From contig JAZGUH010000072.1 in the NCBI GenBank assembly GCA_037893225.1, positions 496,001 to 560,000 on the forward strand: a stretch of 64,000 bases of DNA, given 5' to 3'. Positions within the stretch are counted from its first letter, which is position 1, and the number at the start of each line of letters is the position of its first letter. Under the pieces are notes generated by a model that had not been told where the DNA came from, ran no database searches, and was given only the letters and a program-made list of their open reading frames with translations. Shown here piece after piece: positions 24,415 through 39,025 of this stretch. The position numbers were made by a program, and so were the translations under genes. Source of the stretch: Hippasteria phrygiana (Eukaryota; Echinodermata; Asteroidea; Valvatida; Goniasteridae).

Positions 24415-27400
24415 ATGAAATATCAACCAAATTCAGTAATTTTGACATGTATGGATAGCTTAGATCTGGCGCTACATGTTGCAATTATCGGCGGCTTCTT
24501 AGAGTTAAAACTTGTGGAGAAAATTCAAACCTCGCAATGTTTATTTTCTTTCCGGCCAACATCTGTGTGCATATTACCTTCTATTTATTGCTCCATGCCT
24601 GTCAAATTCCCTGGGGTATGGACTTGCTTTACTCATTCATAATTGCATGAAATATCAACCAAATTCAGTAATTTTGACATGTATGGATAGCTTAGATCTG
24701 GCGCTACATGTTGCAATTATCGGCGGCTTCTTAGAGTTAAAACTTGTGGAGAAAATTCAAACCTCGCAATGTTTATTTTCTTTCCGGCCAACATCTGTGT
24801 GCATATTACCGTCTATTTATTGCTCCATGCATGTCAAATTCCCTGGGGTATGGACTTGCTTTACTCATTCATAATTGCATGAAATATCAACCAAATTCAG
24901 TAATTTTGACATGTATGGATAGCTTAGATCTGGCGCTACATGTTGCAATTATCGGCGGCTTCTTAGAGTTAACACTTGTGGAGAAAATTCAAACCTCGCA
25001 ATGTTTATTTTCTTCCCGGCCAACATCTGTGTACATGTTACCGTCTATTTATTGCTCCATGCATGTCAAATTCCCTGGGATATGGACTTGCTTTACTCAT
25101 TCATAATTGCATGAAATATCAACCAAATTCAGTAATTTTGACATGTATGGATAGCTTAGATCTGGCGCTACATGTTGCAATTATCGGCGGCTTCTTAGAG
25201 TTAACACTTGTGGAGAAAATTCAAACCTCGCAATGTTTATTTTCTTCCCGGCCACCATCTGTGTGCAGATTACCTCTTATTTATTGCTCCATGCCTGTCA
25301 AATTCCCTGGGGTATGGACTTGCTTTACTCATTCATAATTGCATGAAATATCAACCAAATTCAGTAATTTTGACATGTATGGATAGCTTAGATCTGGCGC
25401 TACATGTTGCAATTATCGGCGGCTTCTTAGAGTTAAAACTTGTGGAGAAAATTCAAACCTCGCAATGTTTATTTTCTTCCCGGCCACCATCTGTGTGCAG
25501 ATTACCTTTTATTTATTGCTCCATGCCTGTCAAATTCCCTGGGGTATGGACTTGCTTTACTCATTCATAATTTCATGAAATATCAACCAAATTCAGTAAT
25601 TTTGACATGTATGGATAGCTTAGATCTGGCGCTACATGTTGCAATTATCGGCGGCTTCTTAGAGTTAAAACTTGTGGAGAAAATTCAAACCTCGCAATGT
25701 TTATTTTCTTTCCGGCCAACATCTGTGTGCATATTACCGTCTATTTATTGCTCCATGCATGTCAAATTCCCTGGGGTATGGACTTGCTTTACTCATTCAT
25801 AATTGCATGAAATATCAACCAAATTCAGTAATTTTGACATGTATGGATAGCTTAGATCTGGCGCTACATGTTGCAATTATCGGCGGCTTCTTAGAGTTAA
25901 AACTTGTGGAGAAAATTCAAACCTCGCAATGTTTATTTTCTTTCCGGCCAACATCTGTGTACATGTTACCGTCTATTTATTGCTCCATGCATGTCAAATT
26001 CCCTGGGGTATGGACTTGCTTTACTCATTCATAATTGCATGAAATATCAACCAAATTCAGTAATTCTGACATGTATGGATAGCTTAGATCTGGCGCTACA
26101 TGTTGCAATTATCGGCGGCTTCTTAGAGTTAACACTTGTGGAGAAAATTCAAACCTCGCAATGTTTATTTTCTTCCCGGCCACCATCTGTGTGCAGATTA
26201 CCTCTTATTTATTGCTCCATGCCTGTCAAATTCCCTGGGGTATGGACTTGCTTTACTCATTCATAATTGCATGAAATATCAACCAAATTCAGTAATTTTG
26301 ACATGTATGGATAGCTTAGATCTGGCGCTACATGTTGCAATTATCGGCGGCTTCTTAGAGTTAAAACTTGTGGAGAAAATTCAAACCTCGCAATGTTTAT
26401 TTTCTTTCCGGCCAACATCTGTGTGCATATTACCTTCTATTTATTGCTCCATGCCTGTCAAATTCCCTGGGGTATGGAATTGCTTTACTCATTCATAATT
26501 GCATGAAATATCAACCAAATTCAGTAATTTTGACATGTATGGATAGCTTAGATCTGGCGCTACATGTTGCAATTATCGGCGGCTTCTTAGAGTTAAAACT
26601 TGTGGAGAAAATTCAAACCTCGCAATGTTTATTTTCTTTCCGGCCAACATCTGTGTGCATATTACCGTCTATTTATTGCTCCATGCATGTCAAATTCCCT
26701 GGGGTATGGACTTGCTTTACTCATTCATAATTGCATGAAATATCAACCAAATTCAGTAATTTTGACATGTATGGATAGCTTAGATCTGGCGCTACATGTT
26801 GCAATTATCGGCGGCTTCTTAGAGTTAAAACTTGTGGAGAAAATTCAAACCTCGCAATGTTTATTTTCTTTCCGGCCAACATCTGTGTACATGTTACCGT
26901 CTATTTATTGCTCCATGCATGTCAAATTCCCTGGGGTATGGACTTGCTTTACTCATTCATAATTGCATGAAATATCAACCAAATTCAGTAATTTTGACAT
27001 GTATGGATAGCTTAGATCTGGCGCTACATGTTGCAATTATCGGCGGCTTCTTAGAGTTAACACTTGTGGAGAAAATTCAAACCTCGCAATGTTTATTTTC
27101 TTCCCGGCCACCATCTGTGTGCAGATTACCTCTTATTTATTGCTCCATGCCTGTCAAATTCCCTGGGGTATGGACTTGCTTTACTCATTCATAATTGCAT
27201 GAAATATCAACCAAATTCAGTAATTTTGACATGTATGGATAGCTTAGATCTGGCGCTACATGTTGCAGTTATCGGCGGCTTCTTAGAGTTAAAACTTGTG
27301 GAGAAAATTCAAACCTCGCAATGTTTATTTTCTTTCCGGCCAACATCTGTGTGCATATTACCTTCTATTTATTGCTCCATGCCTGTCAAATTCCCTGGGA

Positions 27401-27429
27401 TATGACTTGCTTTACTCATTCATAATTGC
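24415..27429 (+). repeat. F-C-Di-E-B-C-A-E-F-C-A-E-F block (13 monomers)
   Basis: The F units at 24415 and 26271 are full length (232 bp) and the last one (27199) is 231 bp with GGGATATGAC. The B at 25343 is an A95/C137 hybrid. C-A-E-F occurs twice in a row at the end (25575-26502 and 26503-27429). Singletons include TAATTCTGAC at 26039 and TGGAATTGC at 26271. Confidence 0.87.
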
Positions 27430-29053
27430 ATGAAATATCAACCAAATTCAGTAATTTTGACATGTATGGATAGCTTAGATCTGGCGCTACATGTTGCAAT
27501 TATCGGCGGCTTCTTAGAGTTAAAACTTGTGGAGAAAATTCAAACCTCGCAATGTTTATTTTCTTTCCGGCCAACATCTGTGTACATGTTACCGTCTATT
27601 TATTGCTCCGTGCATGTCAAATTCCCTGGGGTATGGACTTGCTTTACTCATTCATAATTGCATGAAATATCAACCAAATTCAGTAATTTTGACATGTACG
27701 GATAGCTTAGATCTGGCGCTACATGTTACAATTATCGGCGGCTTCTTAGAGTTAATACTTGTTGAGAAAATTCAAACCTCGCAATGTTTATTTTCTTCCC
27801 GGCCACCATCTGTGTGCAGATTACCTTTTATTTATTGCTCCATGCCTGTCAAATTCCCTGGGGTATGGACTTGCTTTACTCATTCATAATTTCATGAAAT
27901 ATCAACCAAATTCAGTAATTTTGACATGTATGGATAGCTTAGATCTGGCGCTACATGTTGCAATTATCGGCGGCTTCTTAGAGTTAAAACTTGTGGAGAA
28001 AATTCAAACCTCGCAATGTTTATTTTCTTTCCGGCCAACATCTGTGTGCATATTACCGTCTATTTATTGCTCCATGCATGTCAAATTCCCTGGGGTATGG
28101 ACTTGCTTTACTCATTCATAATTGCATGAAATATCAACCAAATTCAGTAATTTTGACATGTATGGATAGCTTAGATCTGGCGCTACATGTTGCAATTATC
28201 GGCGGCTTCTTAGAGTTAAAACTTGTGGAGAAAATTCAAACCTCGCAATGTTTATTTTCTTTCCGGCCAACATCTGTGTACATGTTACCGTCTATTTATT
28301 GCTCCATGCATGTCAAATTCCCTGGGGTATGGACTTGCTTTACTCATTCATAATTGCATGAAATATCAACCAAATTCAGTAATTTTGACATGTATGGATA
28401 GCTTAGATCTGGCGCTACATGTTGCAATTATCGGCGGCTTCTTAGAGTTAACACTTGTGGAGAAAATTCAAACCTCGCAATGTTTATTTTCTTCCCGGCC
28501 ACCATCTGTGTGCAGATTACCTTTTATTTATTGCTCCATGCCTGTCAAATTCCCTGGGGTATGGACTTGCTTTACTCATTCATAATTTCATGAAATATCA
28601 ACCAAATTCAGTAATTTTGACATGTATGGATAGCTTAGATCTGGCGCTACATGTTGCAATTATCGGCGGCTTCTTAGAGTTAAAACTTGTGGAGAAAATT
28701 CAAACCTCGCAATGTTTATTTTCTTTCCGGCCAACATCTGTGTGCATATTACCTTCTATTTATTGCTCCATGCATGTCAAATTCCCTGGGGTATGGACTT
28801 GCTTTACTCATTCATAATTGCATGAAATATCAACCAAATTCAGTAATTTTGACATGTATGGATAGCTTAGATCTGGCGCTACATGTTGCAATTATCGGCG
28901 GCTTCTTAGAGTTAAAACTTGTGGAGAAAATTCAAACCTCGCAATGTTTATTTTCTTTCCGGCCAACATCTGTGTACATGTTACCGTCTATTTATTGCTC
29001 CATGCATGTCAAATTCCCTGGGGTATGGACTTGCTTTACTCATTCATAATTGC
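27430..29053 (+). repeat. V-B-C-A-G-Ct-A block (7 monomers)
   Basis: It starts with the V-B-C-A order of the left domain and joins the G-Ct-A order of 21632-22327. The B at 27662 has a private CTTGTTGAG. Confidence 0.88.
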
Positions 29054-30445
29054 ATGAAATATCAACCAAATTCAGTAATTTTGACATGTATGGATAGCTT
29101 AGATCTGGCGCTACATGTTGCAATTATCGGCGGCTTCTTAGAGTTAACACTTGTGGAGAAAATTCAAACCTCGCAATGTTTATTTTCTTCCCGGCCAACA
29201 TCTGTGTACATGTTAGCGTCTATTTATTGCTCCATGCATGTCAAATTCCCTGGGATATGGACTTGCTTTACTCATTCATAATTGCATGAAATATCAACCA
29301 AATTCAGTAATTTTGACATGTATGGATAGCTTAGATCTGGCGCTACATGTTGCAATTATCGGCGGCGTCTTAGAGTTAACACTTGTGGAGAAAATTCAAA
29401 CCTCGCAATGTTTATTTTCTTCCCGGCCACCATCTGTGTGCAGATTACCTCTTATTTATTGCTCCATGCCTGTCAAATTCCCTGGGGTATGGACTTGCTT
29501 TACTCATTCATAATTGCATGAAATATCAACCAAATTCAGTAATTTTGACATGTATGGATAGCTTAGATCTGGCGCTACATGTTGCAATTATAGGCGGCTT
29601 CTTAGAGTTAAAACTTGTGGAGAAAATTCAAACCTCGCAATGTTTATTTTCTTTCCGGCCAACATCTGTGTACATGTTACCGTCTATTTATTGCTCCGTG
29701 CATGTCAAATTCCCTGGGGTATGGACTTGCTTTACTCATTCATAATTGCATGAAATATCAACCAAATTCAGTAATTTTGACATGTACGGATAGCTTAGAT
29801 CTGGCGCTACATGTTACAATTATCGGCGGCTTCTTAGAGTTAATACTTGTGGAGAAAATTCAAACCTCGCAATGTTTATTTTCTTCCCGGCCACCATCTG
29901 TGTGCAGATTACCTTTTATTTATTGCTCCATGCCTGTCAAATTCCCTGGGGTATGGACTTGCTTTACTCATTCATAATTGCATGAAATATCAACCAAATT
30001 CAGTAATTTTGACATGTATGGATAGCTTAGATCTGGCGCTACATGTTGCAATTATCGGCGGCTTCTTAGAGTTAAAACTTGTGGAGAAAATTCAAACCTC
30101 GCAATGTTTATTTTCTTTCCGGCCAACATCTGTGTGCATATTACCGTCTATTTATTGCTCCATGCATGTCAAATTCCCTGGGGTATGGACTTGCTTTACT
30201 CATTCATAATTGCATGAAATATCAACCAAATTCAGTAATTTTGACATGTATGGATAGCTTAGATCTGGCGCTACATGTTGCAATTATCGGCGGCTTCTTA
30301 GAGTTAACACTTGTGGAGAAAATTCAAACCTCGCAATGTTTATTTTCTTCCCGGCCAACATCTGTGTACATGTTACCGTCTATTTATTGCTCCATGCATG
30401 TCAAATTCCCTGGGGTATGGACTTGCTTTACTCATTCATAATTGC
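29054..30445 (+). repeat. 6-mer, Di-E-Va-B-C-D (1,392 bp)
   Basis: Di at 29054 carries TGTTAGCGTC, shared only with the Di at 30446, exactly 1,392 bp downstream. The E at 29286 has GGCGTCTTA. The B at 29750 lacks T231. Confidence 0.9.
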
Positions 30446-31836
30446 ATGAAATATCAACCAAATTCAGTAATTTTGACATGTATGGATAGCTTAGATCTGG
30501 CGCTACATGTTGCAATTATCGGCGGCTTCTTAGAGTTAACACTTGTGGAGAAAATTCAAACCTCGCAATGTTTATTTTCTTCCCGGCCAACATCTGTGTA
30601 CATGTTAGCGTCTATTTATTGCTCCATGCATGTCAAATTCCCTGGGATATGGACTTGCTTTACTCATTCATAATTGCATGAAATATCAACCAAATTCAGT
30701 AATTTTGACATGTATGGATAGCTTAGATCTGGCGCTACATGTTGCAATTATCGGCGGCTTCTTAGAGTTAACACTTGTGGAGAAAATTCAAACCTCGCAA
30801 TGTTTATTTTCTTCCCGGCCACCATCTGTGTGCAGATTACCTCTTATTTATTGCTCCATGCCTGTCAAATTCCCTGGGGTATGGACTTGCTTTACTCATT
30901 CATAATTGCATGAAATATCAACCAAATTCAGTAATTTTGACATGTATGGATAGCTTAGATCTGGCGCTACATGTTGCAATTATAGGCGGCTTCTTAGAGT
31001 TAAAACTTGTGGAGAAAATTCAAACCTCGCAATGTTTATTTTCTTTCCGGCCAACATCTGTGTGCATATTACCGTCTATTTATTGCTCCATGCATGTCAA
31101 ATTCCCTGGGGTATGGACTTGCTTTACTCATTCATAATTGCATGAAATATCAACCAAATTCAGTAATTTTGACATGTATGGATAGCTTAGATCTGGCGCT
31201 ACATGTTGCAATTATCGGCGGCTTCTTAGAGTTAACACTTGTGGAGAAAATTCAAACCTCGCAATGTTTATTTTCTTCCCGGCCAACATCTGTGTACATG
31301 TTACCGTCTATTTATTGCTCCATGCATGTCAAATTCCCTGGGGTATGGACTTGCTTTACTCATTCATAATTGCATGAAATATCAACCAAATTCAGTAATT
31401 TTGACATGTATGGATAGCTTAGATCTGGCGCTACATGTTGCAATTATCGGCGGCTTCTTAGAGTTAACACTTGTGGAGAAAATTCAAACCTCGCAATGTT
31501 TATTTTCTTCCCGGCCACCATCTGTGTGCAGATTACCTCTTATTTATTGCTCCATGCCTGTCAAATTCCCTGGGGTATGGACTTGCTTTACTCATTCATA
31601 ATTGCATGAAATATCAACCAAATTCAGTAATTTTGACAAGTATGGATAGCTTAGATCTGGCGCTACATGTTGCAATTATCGGCGGCTTCTTAGAGTTAAA
31701 ACTTGTGGAGAAAATTCAAACCTCGCAATGTTTATTTTCTTTCCGGCCAACATCTGTGTGCATATTACCTTCTATTTATTGCTCCATGCCTGTCAAATTC
31801 CCTGGGGTATGACTTGCTTTACTCATTCATAATTGC
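30446..31836 (+). repeat. Derivative of the 6-mer, Di-E-[Va/C]-D-E-F
   Basis: The unit at 30910 has A75, the Va marker, but the class C 3' end. Va-B-C of the preceding 6-mer therefore appears reduced to a single hybrid, with loss of 464 bp. The F at 31606 has GACAAGTATGG and the one-base deletion. Confidence 0.88.
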
Positions 31837-33689
31837 ATGAAATATCAACCAAATTCAGTAATTTTGACATGTATGGATAGCTTAGATCTGGCGCTACATG
31901 TTGCAATTATCGGCGGCTTCTTAGAGTTAAAACTTGGGGAGAAAATTCAAACCTCGCAATGTTTATTTTCTTTCCGGCCAACATCTGTGTACATGTTACC
32001 GTCTATTTATTGCTCCGTGCCTGTCAAATTCCCTGGGGTATGGACTTGCTTTACTCATTCATAATTGCATGAAATATCAACCAAATTCAGTAATTTTGAC
32101 ATGTATGGATAGCTTAGATCTGGCGCTACATGTTGCAATTATCGGCGGCTTCTTAGAGTTAAAACTTGTGGAGAAAATTCAAACCTCGCAATGTTTATTT
32201 TCTTTCCGGCCAACATCTGTGTGCATATTACCTTCTATTTATTGCTCCATGCCTGTCAAATTCCCTGGGGTATGACTTGCTTTACTCATTCATAATTGCA
32301 TGAAATATCAACCAAATTCAGTAATTTTGACATGTATGGATAGCTTAGATCTGGCGCTACATGTTGCAATTATCGGCGGCTTCTTAGAGTTAAAACTTGG
32401 GGAGAAAATTCAAACCTCGCAATGTTTATTTTCTTTCCGGCCAACATCTGTGTGCATATTACCGTCTATTTATTGCTCCATGCATGTCAAATTCCCTGGG
32501 GTATGGACTTGCTTTACTCATTCATAATTGCATGAAATATCAACCAAATTCAGTAATTTTGACATGTATGGATAGCTTAGATCTGGCGCTACATGTTGCA
32601 ACTATCGGCGGCTTCTTAGAGTTAAAACTTGTGGAGAAAATTCTAACCTCGCAATGTATATTTTCTTTCCGGCCAACATCTGTGTGCATATTACCTTCTA
32701 TTTATTGCTCCATGCATGTCAAATTCCCTGGGGTATGACTTGCTTTACTCATTCATAATTGCATGAAATATCAACCAAATTCAGTAATTTTGACATGTAT
32801 GGATAGCTTAGATCTGGCGCTACATGTTGCAATTATCGGCGGCTTCTTAGAGTTAAAACTTGTGGAGAAAATTCAAACCTCGCAATGTTTATTTTCTTTC
32901 CGGCCAACATCTGTGTACATGTTACCGTCTATTTATTGCTCCATGCATGTCAAATTGCCTGGGGTATGGACTTGCTTTACTCATTCATAATTGCATGAAA
33001 TATCAACCAAATTCAGTAATTTTGACATGTATGGATAGCTTAGATCTGGCGCTACATGTTGCAATTATCGGCGGCTTCTTAGAGTTAACACTTGTGGAGA
33101 AAATTCAAACCTCGCAATGTTTATTTTCTTCCCGGCCAACATCTGTGTACATGTTACCGTCTATTTATTGCTCCATGCATGTCAAATTCCCTGGGGTATG
33201 GACTTGCTTTACTCATTCATAATTGCATGAAATATCAACCAAATTCAGTAATTTTGACATGTATGGATAGCTTAGATCTGGCGCTACATGTTGCAATTAT
33301 CGGCGGCTTCTTAGAGTTAACACTTGTGGAGAAAATTCAAACCTCGCAATGTTTATTTTCTTCCCGGCCACCATCTGTGTGCAGATTACCTCTTATTTAT
33401 TGCTCCATGCCTGTCAAATTCCCTGGGGTATGGACTTGCTTTACTCATTCATAATTGCATGAAATATCAACCAAATTCAGTAATTTTGACATGTATGGAT
33501 AGCTTAGATCTGGCGCTACATGTTGCAATTATCGGCGGCTTCTTAGAGTTAAAACTTGTGGAGAAAATTCAAACCTCGCAATGTTTATTTTCTTTCCGGC
33601 CAACATCTGTGTGCATATTACCTTCTATTTATTGCTCCATGCCTGTCAAATTCCCTGGGGTATGACTTGCTTTACTCATTCATAATTGC
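31837..33689 (+). repeat. V-F-C-F-A-D-E-F block with a 463-bp dimer
   Basis: V at 31837 and C at 32300 both carry CTTGGGGAG (G101), 463 bp apart, and each is followed by a 231-bp F-like unit. This looks like a dimer duplication. The F-like unit at 32532 has AACTATCGG, T113 and A127, and keeps the ATGCAT of class C. The A at 32763 has G195. Confidence 0.88.
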
Positions 33690-36473
33690 ATGAAATATCA
33701 ACCAAATTCAGTAATTTTGACATGTACGGATAGCTTAGATCTGGCGCTACATGTTACAATTATCGGCGGCTTCTTAGAGTTAATACTTGTGGAGAAAATT
33801 CAAACCTCGCAATGTTTATTTTCTTCCCGGCCACCATCTGTGTGCAGATTACCTTTTATTTATTGCTCCATGCCTGTCAAATTCCCTGGGGTATGGACTT
33901 GCTTTACTCATTCATAATTTCATGAAATATCAACCAAATTCAGTAATTTTGACATGTATGGATAGCTTAGATCTGGCGCTACATGTTGCAATTATCGGCG
34001 GCTTCTTAGAGTTAAAACTTGTGGAGAAAATTCAAACCTCGCAATGTTTATTTTCTTTCCGGCCAACATCTGTGTGCATATTACCGTCTATTTATTGCTC
34101 CATGCATGTCAAATTCCCTGGGGTATGGACTTGCTTTACTCATTCATAATTGCATGAAATATCAACCAAATTCAGTAATTTTGACATGTATGGATAGCTT
34201 AGATCTGGCGCTACATGTTGCAATTATCGGCGGCTTCTTAGAGTTAAAACTTGTGGAGAAAATTCAAACCTCGCAATGTTTATTTTCTTTCCGGCCAACA
34301 TCTGTGTACATGTTACCGTCTATTTATTGCTCCATGCATGTCAAATTCCCTGGGGTATGGACTTGCTTTACTCATTCATAATTGCATGAAATATCAACCA
34401 AATTCAGTAATTTTGACATGTATGGATAGCTTAGATCTGGCGCTACATGTTGCAATTATCGGCGGCTTCTTAGAGTTAACACTTGTGGAGAAAATTCAAA
34501 CCTCGCAATGTTTATTTTCTTTCCGGCCAACATCTGTGTACATGTTACCGTCTATTTATTGCTCCGTGCATGTCAAATTCCCTGGGGTATGGACTTGCTT
34601 TACTCATTCATAATTGCATGAAATATCAACCAAATTCAGTAATTTTGACATGTACGGATAGCTTAGATCTGGCGCTACATGTTACAATTATCGGCGGCTT
34701 CTTAGAGTTAATACTTGTGGAGAAAATTCAAACCTCGCAATGTTTATTTTCTTCCCGGCCACCATCTGTGTGCAGATTACCTTTTATTTATTGCTCCATG
34801 CCTGTCAAATTCCCTGGGGTATGGACTTGCTTTACTCATTCATAATTTCATGAAATATCAACCAAATTCAGTAATTTTGACATGTATGGATAGCTTAGAT
34901 CTGGCGCTACATGTTGCAATTATCGGCGGCTTCTTAGAGTTAAAACTTGTGGAGAAAATTCAAACCTCGCAATGTTTATTTTCTTTCCGGCCAACATCTG
35001 TGTGCATATTACCGTCTATTTATTGCTCCATGCATGTCAAATTCCCTGGGGTATGGACTTGCTTTACTCATTCATAATTGCATGAAATATCAACCAAATT
35101 CAGTAATTTTGACATGTATGGATAGCTTAGATCTGGCGCTACATGTTGCAATTATCGGCGGCTTCTTAGAGTTAAAACTTGTGGAGAAAATTCAAACCTC
35201 GCAATGTTTATTTTCTTTCCGGCCAACATCTGTGTACATGTTACCGTCTATTTATTGCTCCATGCATGTCAAATTCCCTGGGGTATGGACTTGCTTTACT
35301 CATTCATAATTGCATGAAATATCAACCAAATTCAGTAATTTTGACATGTATGGATAGCTTAGATCTGGCGCTACATGTTGCAATTATCGGCGGCTTCTTA
35401 GAGTTAACACTTGTGGAGAAAATTCAAACCTCGCAATGTTTATTTTCTTCCCGGCCACCATCTGTGTGCAGATTACCTCTTATTTATTGCTCCATGCCTG
35501 TCAAATTCCCTGGGGTATGGACTTGCTTTACTCATTCATAATTGCATGAAATATCAACCAAATTCAGTAATTTTGACATGTATGGATAGCTTAGATCTGG
35601 CGCTACATGTTGCAATTATCGGCGGCTTCTTAGAATTAAAACTTGTGGAGAAAATTCAAACCTCGCAATGTTTATTTTCTTTCCGGCCAACATCTGTGTG
35701 CATATTACCGTCTATTTATTGCTCCATGCATGTCAAATTCCCTGGGGTATGGACTTGCTTTACTCATTCATAATTGCATGAAATATCAACCAAATTCAGT
35801 AATTTTGACATGTATGGATAGCTTAGATCTGGCGCTACATGTTGCAATTATCGGCGGCTTCTTAGAGTTAAAACTTGTGGAGAAAATTCAAACCTCGCAA
35901 TGTTTATTTTCTTTCCGGCCAACATCTGTGTACATGTTACCGTCTATTTATTGCTCCATGCATGTCAAATTTCCTGGGGTATGGACTTGCTTTACTCATT
36001 CATAATTGCATGAAATATCAACCAAATTCAGTAATTTTGACATGTATGGATAGCTTAGATCTGGCGCTACATGTTGCAATTATCGGCGGCTTCTTAGAGT
36101 TAACACTTGTGGAGAAAATTCAAACCTCGCAATGTTTATTTTCTTTCCGGCCAACATCTGTGTACATATTACCGTCTATTTATTGCTCCATGCATGTCAA
36201 ATTCCCTGGGGTATGGACTTGCTTTACTCATTCATAATTGCATGAAATATCAACCAAATTCAGTAATTTTGACATGTATGGATAGCTTAGATCTGGCGCT
36301 ACATGTTGCAATTATCGGCGGCTTCTTAGAGTTAAAACTTGTGGAGAAAATTCAAACCTCGCAATGTTTATTTTCTTTCCGGCCAACATCTGTGTACATG
36401 TTACCGTCTATTTATTGCTCCGTGCATGTCAAATTCCCTGGGGTATGGACTTGCTTTACTCATTCATAATTGC
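33690..36473 (+). repeat. 12-mer HOR, B-C-A-[D/V]-B-C-A-E-C-A-[D/A]-V (2,784 bp)
   Basis: All units are 232 bp. The unit at 34386 is C95 then T137 with G181, a D/V hybrid. The unit at 36010 is a D/A hybrid with GTACATATTACC. The first eight monomers recur exactly 2,784 bp downstream. Singletons are AGAATTAAA at 35546 and AAATTTCCTGG at 35778. Confidence 0.88.
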
Positions 36474-39025
36474 ATGAAATATCAACCAAATTCAGTAATT
36501 TTGACATGTACGGATAGCTTAGATCTGGCGCTACATGTTACAATTATCGGCGGCTTCTTAGAGTTAATACTTGTGGAGAAAATTCAAACCTCGCAATGTT
36601 TATTTTCTTCCCGGCCACCATCTGTGTTCAGATTACCTTTTATTTATTGCTCCATGCCTGTCAAATTCCCTGGGGTATGGACTTGCTTTACTCATTCATA
36701 ATTTCATGAAATATCAACCAAATTCAGTAATTTTGACATGTATGGATAGCTTAGATCTGGCGCTACATGTTGCAATTATCGGCGGCTTCTTAGAGTTAAA
36801 ACTTGTGGAGAAAATTCAAACCTCGCAATGTTTATTTTCTTTCCGGCCAACATCTGTGTGCATATTACCGTCTATTTATTGCTCCATGCATGTCAAATTC
36901 CCTGGGGTATGGACTTGCTTTACTCATTCATAATTGCATGAAATATCAACCAAATTCAGTAATTTTGACATGTATGGATAGCTTAGATCTGGCGCTACAT
37001 GTTGCAATTATCGGCGGCTTCTTAGAGTTAAAACTTGTGGAGAAAATTCAAACCTCGCAATGTTTATTTTCTTTCCGGCCAACATCTGTGTACATGTTAC
37101 CGTCTATTTATTGCTCCATGCATGTCAAATTCCCTGGGGTATGGACTTGCTTTACTCATTCATAATTGCATGAAATATCAACCAAATTCAGTAATTTTGA
37201 CATGTATGGATAGCTTAGATCTGGCGCTACATGTTGCAATTATCGGCGGCTTCTTAGAGTTAACACTTGTGGAGAAAATTCAAACCTCGCAATGTTTATT
37301 TTCTTTCCGGCCAACATCTGTGTACATGTTACCGTCTATTTATTGCTCCGTGCATGTCAAATTCCCTGGGGTATGGACTTGCTTTACTCATTCATAATTG
37401 CATGAAATATCAACCAAATTCAGTAATTTTGACATGTACGGATAGCTTAGATCTGGCGCTACATGTTACAATTATCGGCGGCTTCTTAGAGTTAATACTT
37501 GTGGAGAAAATTCAAACCTCGCAATGTTTATTTTCTTCCCGGCCACCATCTGTGTGCAGATTACCTTTTATTTATTGCTCCATGCCTGTCAAATTCCCTG
37601 GGGTATGGACTTGCTTTACTCATTCATAATTTCATGAAATATCAACCAAATTCAGTAATTTTGACATGTATGGATAGCTTAGATCTGGCGCTACATGTTG
37701 CAATTATCGGCGGCTTCTTAGAGTTAAAACTTGTGGAGAAAATTCAAACCTCGCAATGTTTATTTTCTTTCCGGCCAACATCTGTGTGCATATTACCGTC
37801 TATTTATTGCTCCATGCATGTCAAATTCCCTGGGGTATGGACTTGCTTTACTCATTCATAATTGCATGAAATATCAACCAAATTCAGTAATTTTGACATG
37901 TATGGATAGCTTAGATCTGGCGCTACATGTTGCAATTATCGGCGGCTTCTTAGAGTTAAAACTTGTGGAGAAAATTCAAACCTCGCAATGTTTATTTTCT
38001 TTCCGGCCAACATCTGTGTACATGTTACCGTCTATTTATTGCTCCATGCATGTCAAATTCCCTGGGGTATGGACTTGCTTTACTCATTCATAATTGCATG
38101 AAATATCAACCAAATTCAGTAATTTTGACATGTATGGATAGCTTAGATCTGGCGCTACATGTTGCAATTATCGGCGGCTTCTTAGAGTTAACACTTGTGG
38201 AGAAAATTCAAACCTCGCAATGTTTATTTTCTTCCCGGCCACCATCTGTGTGCAGATTACCTCTTATTTATTGCTCCATGCCTGTCAAATTCCCTGGGGT
38301 ATGGACTTGCTTTACTCATTCATAATTGCATGAAATATCAACCAAATTCAGTAATTTTGACATGTATGGATAGCTTAGATCTGGCGCTACATGTTGCAAT
38401 TATCGGCGGCTTCTTAGAGTTAAAACTTGTGGAGAAAATTCAAACCTCGCAATGTTTATTTTCTTTCCGGCCAACATCTGTGTACATGTTACCGTCTATT
38501 TATTGCTCCATGCATGTCAAATTCCCTGGGGTATGGACTTGCTTTACTCATTCATAATTGCATGAAATATCAACCAAATTCAGTAATTTTGACATGTATG
38601 GATAGCTTAGATCTGGCGCTACATGTTGCAATTATCGGCGGCTTCTTAGAGTTAACACTTGTGGAGAAAATTCAAACCTCGCAATGTTTATTTTCTTCCC
38701 GGCCAACATCTGTGTACATGTTACCGTCTATTTATTGCTCCATGCATGTCAAATTCCCTGGGATATGGACTTGCTTTACTCATTCATAATTGCATGAAAT
38801 ATCAACCAAATTCAGTAATTTTGACATGTATGGATAGCTTAGATCTGGCGCTACATGTTGCAATTATCGGCGGCTTCTTAGAGTTAACACTTGTGGAGAA
38901 AATTCAAACCTCGCAATGTTTATTTTCTTTCCGGCCAACATCTGTGTACATGTTACCGTCTATTTATTGCTCCGTGCATGTCAAATTCCCTGGGGTATGG
39001 ACTTGCTTTACTCATTCATAATTGC
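36474..39025 (+). repeat. Partial copy of the 12-mer, B-C-A-[D/V]-B-C-A-E-A-Di-[D/V]
   Basis: The first eight units match 33690-35545 in class order, including the D/V hybrid (37170). The tail then differs, with A-Di followed by a third D/V hybrid (38794). The B at 36474 has GTGTTCAG. Confidence 0.87.
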
